A stretch of DNA of 22,152 nucleotides, taken from positions 1 through 22,152 of the forward strand of contig CAZBKY010000010.1 in assembly GCA_964492595.1 (NCBI GenBank). Direction: 5' to 3'. Below are positions 1-7,530 of the stretch, piece by piece. The notes under the pieces are model-generated. The model worked only from the letters and a program-made list of their open reading frames with translations. It did no database searches and had not been told where the DNA came from. How positions within the stretch are numbered: position 1 is the stretch's first letter; the number at the start of each line of letters is the position of its first letter. Made by a program: the position numbers and the translations under genes. Source of the DNA: CAYNFP01 sp964492595 (lineage in GTDB: Bacteria; Bacillota_I; Bacilli_A; RF39; UBA660).

Positions 1-1
1 T

Positions 2-47
2 AAAAGTAACGTCCACTTATATATTCCTAACTGGACTTTACTTTTTT
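2..47 (+). terminator. Intrinsic terminator of an off-window upstream gene
   Basis: Arms at 2-15 and 32-45 pair almost perfectly (one mismatch), with a 16-base loop, and the right arm runs into a T tract. It reads as the end of a + strand transcript that enters from the left, so the next gene probably starts its own transcript. Confidence 0.7.
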
Positions 48-81
48 ATTTAACAACTCTAAAGGCCGTCACAAAATAAAA

Positions 82-110
82 TTGTAATAAAGAGTATTTA
101 ATGTTATAAT
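82..110 (+). promoter_or_regulatory. Sigma-A-type promoter for the surface-protein pair
   Basis: TTGTAA at 82-87 and a perfect TATAAT at 105-110 are separated by 17 bases. A TG one base before the -10 makes it an extended -10 as well. It lies 26 bases before the start codon at 136 and just after the upstream terminator, so the genes at 136 and 1077 probably share this transcript. Confidence 0.6.
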
Positions 111-135
111 AATTTTGAAAATAAAGGAGGCATTT

Positions 136-1062
136 ATGGGAAAAAGAAAACCAAACAAAATTGCGGAAAAAAATAAAACTGAAAGCTCAAAGAAAACTTT
201 AAAAAAACAACAAACAAAACCAACCAAAACCAAACAAATTGAAAAAAAAGATATAAAAAAAGAAGTGAAAAAAGAAAAATGGTTTGTGGAATTAAAAAAA
301 TTTCTTTTAGAAGATGAAAAGAATTATTCTAAAGAATATAAAAGATATAGAAACATGGTAACTATATTTGCAATTATCTGTTTTTTTGCTGTTTTACTTT
401 CTACTTCATTTATTGATTATTCAAGGGCGTATGTCAGCAAGACAATGCCTTATTTTGTAATAAGATCGAAAAACGAATACAAACAGGCAACAATTTATTA
501 TGGTTTATTCTATAAGGCTTATAAATGCGATAATGGAGACAAGGCAGTTAAATTTGGGACTTATAATTTAAATATAGAAGATTGCAAAATAGTGGTTAGT
601 TATGATGAAGATGGATATTATACAAATCCTAATGGAATAAAAATGACTAATAAACAAATTAATACAATTAAGACTTATTACAATTATTATAATGAATTTG
701 AAACTGAAGAAGAGCTTGTTGAGGCATATAAAATATCCACTGCTATAAATAAAATCTGGTGGGTGCAGAAAAATGAAGTATTAATGATGGATGGAACAAC
801 TCCAGTATATACTGCAATATTTAATAAACTAATAGAAAAAGAAGGAGAATATTTGTGGGAACTTCAATACAATGATTCCCAATATTACAAATGTGTTAAA
901 TATGAAAATAATATATATCAGTTCTCTGAATATAATGCAGGTAAAAATACTTGTGACGCGTCTTGGAAACCTCTAAAACTTAATGAGGAAGAATGCGTAT
1001 CTGCTAAAACATCAAGTAGTTTTATAAAAGATTTAGTGAGAATAACAAATTTATGTGATTAA
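136..1062 (+). CDS. Lys-rich single-pass membrane protein with Cys-containing ectodomain, unknown function
   Basis: I do not recognise this 308-residue protein. The ATG at 136 is preferred over an upstream in-frame TTG at 115 because AAGGAGG at 124-130 sits five bases before it. Residues 1-73 are very basic (many Lys, few hydrophobics) and should be cytoplasmic. About 74-96 form one membrane helix (start MVTIFAIICFF). The remaining ~210 residues should lie outside: rich in Tyr, Asn and acidic residues, with six cysteines that could make three disulfides. There is no cleavable signal peptide, so it looks like a type II membrane protein. It is followed 14 bases later by a membrane-anchored carboxypeptidase, which suggests a shared role in the cell envelope; that role is inference only. 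Confidence 0.75.
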   Translation: MGKRKPNKIAEKNKTESSKKTLKKQQTKPTKTKQIEKKDIKKEVKKEKWFVELKKFLLEDEKNYSKEYKRYRNMVTIFAIICFFAVLLSTSFIDYSRAYVSKTMPYFVIRSKNEYKQATIYYGLFYKAYKCDNGDKAVKFGTYNLNIEDCKIVVSYDEDGYYTNPNGIKMTNKQINTIKTYYNYYNEFETEEELVEAYKISTAINKIWWVQKNEVLMMDGTTPVYTAIFNKLIEKEGEYLWELQYNDSQYYKCVKYENNIYQFSEYNAGKNTCDASWKPLKLNEEECVSAKTSSSFIKDLVRITNLCD

Positions 1063-1076
1063 AAATTGGGGTAAAT

Positions 1077-2348
1077 ATGAAGATACAAACAAAAATAATA
1101 TTAATAATTGTTTTCCTATTTATCTTTTTGTTTTTAATATATACTGAATATTTAAAAATACCAGTTGATAATATAAGAGGGATTTTAAATGGAGATGATT
1201 TCATTATGGGTAAAGAAGAGAGTGATAAAGATGATGTTGTTTACTTTGCTTCAGGCATTAGTGCAAATAATTTTTTAAAAGCTGTAAGTAAAAAAACAAC
1301 ATATATTAAAAAAAGTGATGAGTTATATAAAGAAATTAATTATAACTTTGATAGACATTATACTTATGAAGAACTTGAAGAGTTGTTTATGACCTTAAAT
1401 AAATCAGAATCTGTAAAGATAGAAGTAATCGGTACATCTGAGGATGACAGAAATGTTTATTCAATTGAAATAGGTTTTGGAGAAAAAATCACCTTAATGG
1501 ATGCGGGAGTTCATGCTTCAGAGATAGGTAATCCTTTATTTTTAACTAAATTTATGATAGATGTTGTAAACTCTTATGAACTCGGAGATCAAAAAATCAT
1601 TGATTTACTTAATAAAAACAAAATTATAATAGTTCCTGTTGTTAATCCAGATGGCTATGAAATGAGACTTTTTGGAGTGGAGCATATAAGAAAACAAAAT
1701 TCTTTTGTTGTAAAAAATAAAGAGGATATCGATTGGTTTTATTATAAAGGAAATATCAATGGAGTAGATATAAACAGAAATATGCCAAGCGAGCATGGAG
1801 GATTATATTATAAAAACAATAAAAAAACCTCTACATTGTCTTTAATTCCAACAGGGAAAAGTCTGGAATATTATCCTGGAGAATCTATGGGAAGTGAAAA
1901 AGAAAGTATTAATATTATTTATTGGCTTTATAAATATTATAAGGTATCCAATGCCTATATTTCTCTTCATTCAAGTGGAAGAAGTATTTATAATGGAAAG
2001 CCTAATTTATCAGATGAATTTAATAATATTTCAAAAAAATATGCAGAAGTATTTAATAAATATACTGACTATGATATTTATGATAAAAGTGACGAGGAGG
2101 TCGGTTTTGGAAATGATGGAACTACCACTGACTTTTATTCAGAACTGGTGACTGGTTTTAAATTTAGTAATAAGACAGGAAGACTTGTGAGTAATAGTTA
2201 TAGTTCTAGAAAAACATATCTTGATTATAAGGCAGGTACAATCACTCTTGAAACTTTAAGAAAATATACTGATGATTTAAAAACTATAAAAAATGAATGG
2301 TATGAATATAAACTTTATGAAATACTTTTAGATATGATAAATTTGTAA
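1077..2348 (+). CDS. Membrane-anchored M14-family zinc carboxypeptidase
   Basis: A 423-residue protein with an uncleaved-looking hydrophobic anchor (residues 5-22) and an extracytoplasmic M14 metallocarboxypeptidase domain. The zinc ligands are visible: H146 and E149 in HASE, and H298 in LHSSGR. DINRN (231-235) matches the substrate-binding Asn-Arg, NPDG is present just before it, and E392 in TITLET fits the catalytic glutamate. The family removes C-terminal amino acids from peptides or, in bacteria, trims muropeptides; which applies here cannot be told from sequence. It starts 14 bases after the previous stop with only a weak GGGG Shine-Dalgarno and probably shares its transcript. No sortase motif is evident at the C-terminus. 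Confidence 0.88.
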   Translation: MKIQTKIILIIVFLFIFLFLIYTEYLKIPVDNIRGILNGDDFIMGKEESDKDDVVYFASGISANNFLKAVSKKTTYIKKSDELYKEINYNFDRHYTYEELEELFMTLNKSESVKIEVIGTSEDDRNVYSIEIGFGEKITLMDAGVHASEIGNPLFLTKFMIDVVNSYELGDQKIIDLLNKNKIIIVPVVNPDGYEMRLFGVEHIRKQNSFVVKNKEDIDWFYYKGNINGVDINRNMPSEHGGLYYKNNKKTSTLSLIPTGKSLEYYPGESMGSEKESINIIYWLYKYYKVSNAYISLHSSGRSIYNGKPNLSDEFNNISKKYAEVFNKYTDYDIYDKSDEEVGFGNDGTTTDFYSELVTGFKFSNKTGRLVSNSYSSRKTYLDYKAGTITLETLRKYTDDLKTIKNEWYEYKLYEILLDMINL

Positions 2349-2377
2349 TAGACAAAATTTAAAATATTTGATATATT
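2349..2377 (+). promoter_or_regulatory. Possible promoter for the HAD hydrolase
   Basis: TAGACA at 2349-2354 and TATATT at 2372-2377 have a 17-base spacer. The expected start would lie almost on the Shine-Dalgarno AGGGGGA (2385-2391), giving a very short leader, which lowers confidence. Confidence 0.35.
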
Positions 2378-2396
2378 TTTAATTAGGGGGATTAGC

Positions 2397-3101
2397 ATGG
2401 TAATTAAAAATGAAATTAAAAAGCCTGATATTATAAAATTATTAATATTTGATATTGATGGAACTCTTGTTGAGTATAGAACTTTAGAGGAATTGGTAAA
2501 GAAAGCTTTTAAATCCTGCGGTATAGTGTACAATGAAGAGTTATTTAAAATGCAAGGAAAAACTGTTGCAGATTTATTAACGAAAAATGAATACGAATTG
2601 TGTTTTAGTTTAGAGAATTTAGCTTTATTGTGGGAGAGTCATTACCCTCTATTTAAAGAATATGAAATAAGTTCAAGAGAATTTTGGGAATTAATGATTT
2701 TTCTTGAAGTGGAGTTTACTCACGCTATGCATGATGTTCCAAAAGTTTTACATAAACTAAGTGCAAATTATCCTATGACACTCGCAACTAACTGGTTTGA
2801 ATCTGCTCAAAGAAGAAAGCTGGATAAATTTGATTTAAACAAATACTTTGATAAAATGTACACACCAGAAACCTTATTTTCCAAACCTCGAAAAGAGCAT
2901 TTTTTCAAAATATTAGAATATTATAATGTATTACCTGAAGAAGCGTTGGTCATTGGAGACTCATCAACTGATATAAAAGCAAGTTTGTATGGAATAAACA
3001 CAGTATTAATAGATTATTATGATAAGGCTCAAAGATTATATGATTTAGGAACAGCTGTTATTACAGAATTTAAAGACTTGGAAAGAGTATTGAAATTATA
3101 A
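2397..3101 (+). CDS. HAD-superfamily hydrolase (phosphatase-like)
   Basis: A 234-residue haloacid-dehalogenase-type hydrolase. All four motifs are present: DIDGT with nucleophile D19 and acid/base D21; the LATNW stretch (129-133) for motif II; K163 in SKPRK for motif III; and GDSSTD with D188 and D192 for Mg2+ binding. The region between motifs I and II is mostly helical-looking, as in cap-C1 members (phosphoglycolate phosphatase, YjjG-type nucleotidases). Substrate cannot be assigned. The start at 2397 is supported by AGGGGGA five bases upstream. A weak hairpin terminator follows, so this may be a single-gene transcript between surface genes and DNA-repair-type genes. Confidence 0.85.
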   Translation: MVIKNEIKKPDIIKLLIFDIDGTLVEYRTLEELVKKAFKSCGIVYNEELFKMQGKTVADLLTKNEYELCFSLENLALLWESHYPLFKEYEISSREFWELMIFLEVEFTHAMHDVPKVLHKLSANYPMTLATNWFESAQRRKLDKFDLNKYFDKMYTPETLFSKPRKEHFFKILEYYNVLPEEALVIGDSSTDIKASLYGINTVLIDYYDKAQRLYDLGTAVITEFKDLERVLKL

Positions 3102-3115
3102 ATTATAATAAAATT

Positions 3116-3140
3116 AACTTAAACAAAAATTTAAGTTTTT
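3116..3140 (+). terminator. Hairpin terminator after the HAD hydrolase
   Basis: Arms AACTTAAA (3116-3123) and TTTAAGTT (3130-3137) with a six-base loop run into a short T tract. The stem is AT-rich and weak, but its place 14 bases after the stop fits an intrinsic terminator. Confidence 0.5.
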
Positions 3141-3165
3141 ATTTACAACATATAAAAACATTTGT

Positions 3166-3194
3166 TTGCTTTTATTGTTTTTAAGTGATAAAAT
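3166..3194 (+). promoter_or_regulatory. Possible promoter for the radical SAM / chaperonin operon
   Basis: TTGCTT at 3166-3171, a 17-base spacer and TAAAAT at 3189-3194 with TG one base upstream. It follows the terminator and precedes the ATG at 3214. The start site would fall at about 3201, on the Shine-Dalgarno GGTGG itself, so the exact boundaries are uncertain. Confidence 0.35.
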
Positions 3195-3213
3195 ATTTTT
3201 GGTGGGTAATATT

Positions 3214-4083
3214 ATGGAACTTCAAAAAAAATTAGAAATTTTATCGGCAGCAGCTAAATATGATGTGTCATGCAGTTCAAGTGGATCTAAAAGAGAAAAC
3301 AATAATACGGGAATAGGGAATGCAGCCTATAGTGGAATATGTCATAGTTTCACTTCTGATGGAAGATGTGTTTCACTTTTAAAAATATTACTTACAAATT
3401 CTTGTATTTATGACTGTAAATATTGTATTAACAGAAAGACAAATGACATACAAAGAGCTATATTCACTCCAGAAGAGATTGCCAATATTACCATTAATTT
3501 TTATAAAAGAAATTATATAGAAGGGTTATTTTTGAGTTCTGCAATAATAAAAAGTCCAGATTATACTATGGAGTTATTAATGGAAACAGTAAGTCTTCTT
3601 AGAAATAAATATAAATTTAATGGATATATACATGCCAAAGCTATACCTGGCGCAGATACAAACCTTATTAAAAAACTTGGTTTTCTTGTTGATAGAATGA
3701 GCACAAATATAGAACTTCCCTCATCAAAAAGTCTGCAGCTTTTAGCACCCGATAAAAAAGAAGATAAGATAAAAGAGACAATAAATTATATCAGTGAAAC
3801 TAAAACTAAAGGATTTGTACCCGCGGGCCAAACAACTCAGCTTATTATTGGAGCTTCCCCGGATAGTGATTACAATATTTTAACCTTATCAGAGAATATG
3901 TATGATACCAATAAATTAAAAAGAGTATATTATTCAGCTTATACACCTGTAAATAATGATAGTATGCTTCCTTCAATAAATGAAGTTATTCCGCTTAAAA
4001 GAGAAAACAGACTATATCAGGCAGACTGGCTTCTTAGATTTTATGGTTTTAAGGTAAGTGATTTACTTGATGCAGAAAATTAA
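3214..4083 (+). CDS. Radical SAM DNA modification/repair-type protein (TIGR03916-like), cut short by an in-frame stop
   Basis: Translation from ATG 3214 (GGTGG eight bases upstream) gives 289 residues of a radical SAM protein. The N-terminus (KLEILSAAAKYDVSCSSSG) is the start I associate with the 'putative DNA modification/repair radical SAM protein' family. The [4Fe-4S] cluster cysteines are C64, C68 and C71 (CIYDCKYC). An in-frame upstream TTG at 3166 is rejected because it lacks a Shine-Dalgarno and adds a tail the family does not have. The family is normally about 400 residues; here codon 290 is TAA (4081-4083), yet the same frame continues with family-like sequence to 4422. Function in the family is unproven; a link to DNA repair rests on its partner gene. 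This copy is either truncated, read through, or a recent nonsense variant. Confidence 0.85.
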   Translation: MELQKKLEILSAAAKYDVSCSSSGSKRENNNTGIGNAAYSGICHSFTSDGRCVSLLKILLTNSCIYDCKYCINRKTNDIQRAIFTPEEIANITINFYKRNYIEGLFLSSAIIKSPDYTMELLMETVSLLRNKYKFNGYIHAKAIPGADTNLIKKLGFLVDRMSTNIELPSSKSLQLLAPDKKEDKIKETINYISETKTKGFVPAGQTTQLIIGASPDSDYNILTLSENMYDTNKLKRVYYSAYTPVNNDSMLPSINEVIPLKRENRLYQADWLLRFYGFKVSDLLDAEN

Positions 4084-4131
4084 AATTTTAATTTATTTTT
4101 AGATCCTAAGGTAGACTGGGCTTTAAGGCAT

Positions 4132-4422
4132 ATGGATATGTATCCAATAGAAGTAAACAAGGCAGATTATTATTCCTTATTAAAAGTTCCGGGCATAGGG
4201 GTGTTAAGCGCTAAAAAAATAATAAGCACAAGAAAAAATGTTAAAATAGATTTTGAAGTTTTGAAAAAGTTAGGTGTAGTTTTAAAAAGATCAAAATATT
4301 TTATTTTATGTGATGGAGTTTACTATACTAAAAGCAATTTATTTAATAAGTCATTTATAGAAAGTGAACTGATAGAAAGAAAAAATGTATTTAAACAGTT
4401 GAACTTGTTTGGAGGAGATTAA
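4132..4422 (+). CDS. C-terminal helix-hairpin-helix part of the same radical SAM protein
   Basis: This is the in-frame continuation of the gene at 3214; the first ATG after the TAA is at 4132, but family-like residues start directly after the stop (NFNLFLDPKVDWALRH). The piece carries a helix-hairpin-helix DNA-binding motif (LLKVPGIGVLSAKKIISTR) and ends in a NLFGGD-type tail. The only ribosome-binding candidate, AAGG at 4125-4128, is too close to 4132 and a little better placed for ATG 4138. If re-initiation happens, a separate ~96-residue HHH protein would be made; otherwise it is silent coding DNA. It lies one base before the start of the TIGR03915-type partner, so the operon order of this gene pair is intact. 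Confidence 0.7.
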   Translation: MDMYPIEVNKADYYSLLKVPGIGVLSAKKIISTRKNVKIDFEVLKKLGVVLKRSKYFILCDGVYYTKSNLFNKSFIESELIERKNVFKQLNLFGGD

Positions 4423-4423
4423 A

Positions 4424-5188
4424 ATGAAAAAAACAAACAAAGTATATATTTATGATGGAAGTTTGGAAGGGCTCTTGACAATAGTTTATAAATGTCTTGA
4501 AGAAAATAAGCTTCCATTAAATATTATAAAAGAAAGAAGTTATAAGACCAGTTTATTTGAAGATTATGAATATATTAAAACTGAATACAATAAATCTAAT
4601 AAAATATTTAAGATGATTTCTAAAAATATATCAGATTTAAGTTTATATAATGTCTATAATGCATTTTTGTCTAATAAAAATGATTCAGAAATAAGTATTT
4701 TATACTATTTAATAAATGGATTTAAATATGGATATAAAATAAACACTCTCAGAAATTTAAATTGTGTTATTAAAGTTCAAAAATACTGTAACGCAGTTAA
4801 AAGAGAAGCTCACAGATTAAAAGGGTTTATTAGATTTAAAACTGTAAATAATGATGTTTTATATTCAGAGTTTGAACCTGACAATGATGTTTTGGAACTA
4901 ATTATACCTCATTTTAAGAAAAGACTTAAAAATGAAAAATGGATAATAATAGATGTTAAAAGAAAAAAAGGGGCTTTTTATAATGGAAACAAAGTTAAAA
5001 TAATTGATACTTCTGATATAAATTTAAATGATGTAAAGGGGAATTTAAATGAACATAATTATCAGAGTTTATGGAAAGAATTTATTAAAAGTATAAACAT
5101 TAAAGAAAGAAAAAATTTAAGATGTCAAAGAAACTTTATGCCTAAAAAATATTGGAAATATATGAATGAGGTGAGTGATAATGGATAA
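4424..5188 (+). CDS. TIGR03915-type putative DNA metabolism protein with DUF4130 domain
   Basis: A 254-residue protein that begins VYIYDGSLEGLLTIVYKC, the opening of the TIGR03915 family usually encoded beside the TIGR03916 radical SAM gene. The C-terminal two thirds match the DUF4130 region (VKREAHRLKGFIRF; PHFKKRL; near the end NFMPKKYWKYM). The start at ATG 4424 follows GGAGGAG (4411-4417); an in-frame TTG at 4409 lies before that site and is rejected. It begins one base after the stop of the radical SAM C-terminal part and its last eight bases overlap the chaperonin start, so the genes are translationally linked. The biochemical role of the pair is not established; repair or processing of DNA is the family annotation. 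Confidence 0.82.
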   Translation: MKKTNKVYIYDGSLEGLLTIVYKCLEENKLPLNIIKERSYKTSLFEDYEYIKTEYNKSNKIFKMISKNISDLSLYNVYNAFLSNKNDSEISILYYLINGFKYGYKINTLRNLNCVIKVQKYCNAVKREAHRLKGFIRFKTVNNDVLYSEFEPDNDVLELIIPHFKKRLKNEKWIIIDVKRKKGAFYNGNKVKIIDTSDINLNDVKGNLNEHNYQSLWKEFIKSINIKERKNLRCQRNFMPKKYWKYMNEVSDNG

Positions 5189-6749
5189 TAAAGAGATAAT
5201 TATTGGAGATGATGCGGTAAATTTAATTAGAGAAGTTGTTGTTAAATTATGTGATAGTGTTGCCCTAACTTTAGGACCTAAAGGAAGAAATGCTATTATT
5301 GATACAGATTACTGTGAACCTTTTATAACAAATGATGGAGTTACTATCTCAAAAAATCTTGAATTTAATAAAGAGGAAGAAGTTGTAGCTAAAATAATAA
5401 AAGAAACATCAATAAAAACATGTGATTTGGTTGGAGATGGAACTACAACATCATTAGTATTATTAAAATCCATTTATATGGAAGGCCTTGAATATTTAAA
5501 AAAAGGAATAAGTCCTTTTAAAATTAAAGAAGAAATAGATAAGTCAGTCGCTTTAATATGCAATAAGTTAATAATTAATTCCAAGGAGGCATCTATAGAG
5601 AGCATAGGGAAAATAGCTGACACTTCTTCTGGAAATAAAGAGGTGGGAAATCTGATAATGAATGCTTTTTCTTCTATCGGAGAAAACGGGAAGATTCTTG
5701 TAGAGGAATCCAAAAAAGAATTTAATGAACTTGAAGTAATTAACGGGATGTTTTTAGATACAGGAGTGGTTTCCTCATTTATGATTAAGGATAGAAAAAA
5801 AGATGAGTTAATAAATAATCCCTTAATTTTAGTTGCTGATTATAAAATAAATTCTATTGATGAGATAAACAATATAATAAATGCTGTTTATTCTAATAAT
5901 AGAAACCTGGTAATTATTGCCGAGTCGTTTGATGAAGATGTTATAGAGGATATCAGTATTAAAAAAACAAATAATATAATGAATATATGCGCTATAAGTG
6001 CACCTAATTATTCTGAGAAAAAAAGTGATATATTAGAAGATATAGCTATTTATACTGAAGCGAAATTCATTTCTTCTAAATATGGAAATAAATTGGAAGA
6101 AATAAAAATGAGTGATTTAGGAAGTTCAAAAAATATTAGAGTAACCTTGGAAAACACAATAATATATGCAGAAAATAAAAACATTGATGAAAGAGTATGT
6201 TATATAAAAAAATTAATAAAAGAAGAAGATAATGAATTTGATAAAGATATACTTGAAACAAGACTGGCTAATTTATCAAAAGGAATAGCTGTAATAAAAG
6301 TGGGAGCTAAAACGAGAAGTGAAATGATACTTAATAAAATGAGAATTGAAGATGCCCTTGGAGCCTCTAAAATTGCTTTAAAATATGGATACTCTCCGGG
6401 CGGAGGTTTGGCTTTCTATAATATAAGTAAGGATTTAAAAAGTGGAAGTATGGGAAATGAAATATTATGTAAAGCTTTAAAAATGCCAATTACTCAAATA
6501 TTGAAAAATTCCAATATGGACTCAGAATATATATTTAAAGAATTAAAAAATAAAAATAAGGATATAGGATTTGATGCACTAAATAATAAATATGTTGATA
6601 TGTTTGTATCTGGAATAATCGATTCCACCAAAGTTTTGATTGAAAGTTTAAAAACTGCAGCAAGTATTGCAACTCTGCTCTTAACAACTGATTTGATAAT
6701 AGTTTCAAATAACAAAAAAATCAAAGAAAACTTAACTGATGTTATTTAA
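5181..6749 (+). CDS. Divergent GroEL-like (type I) chaperonin without adjacent groES
   Basis: A 522-residue Cpn60 homologue that aligns end to end with GroEL. The equatorial ATPase parts are kept: TLGPKGRN, D52 in TNDG, D86 in GDGTTT, D391 in RIEDALGASK (GroEL D398), and SPGGG. The apical domain has drifted: GroEL's GYLSPYF reads GVVSSFM here, losing or changing the aromatic residues at the substrate/GroES-binding surface, and APGFGDRRK reads APNYSEKKS. There is no Gly-Gly-Met C-terminal tail. No groES is in the window. ATG 5181 is chosen over GTG 5175 because GAGGTGAG (5168-5175) is the likely Shine-Dalgarno; the gene overlaps the DUF4130 gene by eight bases. It may be a second, specialised chaperonin; whether a normal groESL exists elsewhere cannot be seen. 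Confidence 0.9.
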   Translation: MDNKEIIIGDDAVNLIREVVVKLCDSVALTLGPKGRNAIIDTDYCEPFITNDGVTISKNLEFNKEEEVVAKIIKETSIKTCDLVGDGTTTSLVLLKSIYMEGLEYLKKGISPFKIKEEIDKSVALICNKLIINSKEASIESIGKIADTSSGNKEVGNLIMNAFSSIGENGKILVEESKKEFNELEVINGMFLDTGVVSSFMIKDRKKDELINNPLILVADYKINSIDEINNIINAVYSNNRNLVIIAESFDEDVIEDISIKKTNNIMNICAISAPNYSEKKSDILEDIAIYTEAKFISSKYGNKLEEIKMSDLGSSKNIRVTLENTIIYAENKNIDERVCYIKKLIKEEDNEFDKDILETRLANLSKGIAVIKVGAKTRSEMILNKMRIEDALGASKIALKYGYSPGGGLAFYNISKDLKSGSMGNEILCKALKMPITQILKNSNMDSEYIFKELKNKNKDIGFDALNNKYVDMFVSGIIDSTKVLIESLKTAASIATLLLTTDLIIVSNNKKIKENLTDVI

Positions 6750-6762
6750 AAGAAAAATATAT

Positions 6763-6768
6763 TATAAT
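6763..6768 (+). promoter_or_regulatory. Possible -10 element before the ABC exporter
   Basis: A perfect TATAAT lies in the 58-base gap between the chaperonin stop and the ABC ATPase start. No good -35 is found 16-18 bases upstream, so this may be chance in AT-rich DNA. Confidence 0.25.
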
Positions 6769-6807
6769 AGAAGTGACAATCTAATATATTTTTACTATGG
6801 AGGAAAT

Positions 6808-7530
6808 ATGAATGCTATAGAAATAAAAAATCTTAATAAAAAATATAAAGATGTTGAAGCAGTAAAAGATCTTAATTTGGAAATCAAGAAAGGTGAGCTG
6901 TTATCTTTGCTGGGAGTAAATGGAGCAGGTAAAACAACTACTATAAAAATGTTATGCTGCATAACTGAGCCAACCAGTGGAGATGCTTTAATTTTAAAGA
7001 ATAGTATTTTAAAAAATCCTAATGAAGTTAAAAATATTATTAATATATCTCCTCAGGAAACCGCAATCGCACCAAATTTAACTGTTAGAGAAAATTTAGA
7101 ATTCTTGGCTGGAGTATATAATATTTCTAGTAGAGAAGAAAAAATAACTGAGCTTATTAAAGATTTTAAGTTGAGTGGCATTTTAAAGAAAAAAGCAAAA
7201 ACATTAAGCGGAGGATGGCAAAGAAGATTATCTATCGCAATGGCTTTAATTAATGAGCCTCAAATATTATTTTTGGATGAACCTACATTGGGACTTGACG
7301 TTCTTGCTCGAAGAGAGCTTTGGAAAATAATAGAAGGATTAAAGAATAAAACAACAATAGTGTTAACAACTCATTATATGGAAGAAGCACAAATGCTATC
7401 TGATAGAATAGCTGTTATGGATAATGGAAAATTATTGGAAATTGGAACAAGCGAATATTTAATAAAAAAATATAAAGTTAAAAATTTTGAAGATGCTTTT
7501 GTAAAAATTGTTTCTGGAGGCGAATTATAA
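6808..7530 (+). CDS. ABC transporter ATP-binding protein (ABC-2 exporter type)
   Basis: A 240-residue ATPase. Walker A is GVNGAGKTT (36-44), the signature LSGGWQ (133-138) and Walker B LFLDEP (154-159, with D157 and E158) are intact, and the H-loop reads LTTHYMEEA. The type fits daunorubicin/multidrug-export and Nat/Drr-like systems, where the ATPase pairs with an ABC-2 permease. ATG 6808 is supported by GGAGGAA (6799-6805); an in-frame TTG at 6739 overlaps the chaperonin gene and has no Shine-Dalgarno. Its stop overlaps the permease start (TAATG), so the two are co-translated. The cargo is unknown. Confidence 0.92.
   Translation: MNAIEIKNLNKKYKDVEAVKDLNLEIKKGELLSLLGVNGAGKTTTIKMLCCITEPTSGDALILKNSILKNPNEVKNIINISPQETAIAPNLTVRENLEFLAGVYNISSREEKITELIKDFKLSGILKKKAKTLSGGWQRRLSIAMALINEPQILFLDEPTLGLDVLARRELWKIIEGLKNKTTIVLTTHYMEEAQMLSDRIAVMDNGKLLEIGTSEYLIKKYKVKNFEDAFVKIVSGGEL

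Noticed and set aside
4081..4083. Recoded TAA (alternative genetic code or selenocysteine-like insertion)
   Set aside because: TAA ends most neighbouring genes normally, and no insertion element is evident; a point mutation is simpler.
5175..5180. GTG start for the chaperonin
   Set aside because: The GTG is part of the likely Shine-Dalgarno; ATG 5181 has proper spacing and gives the family's N-terminal length.
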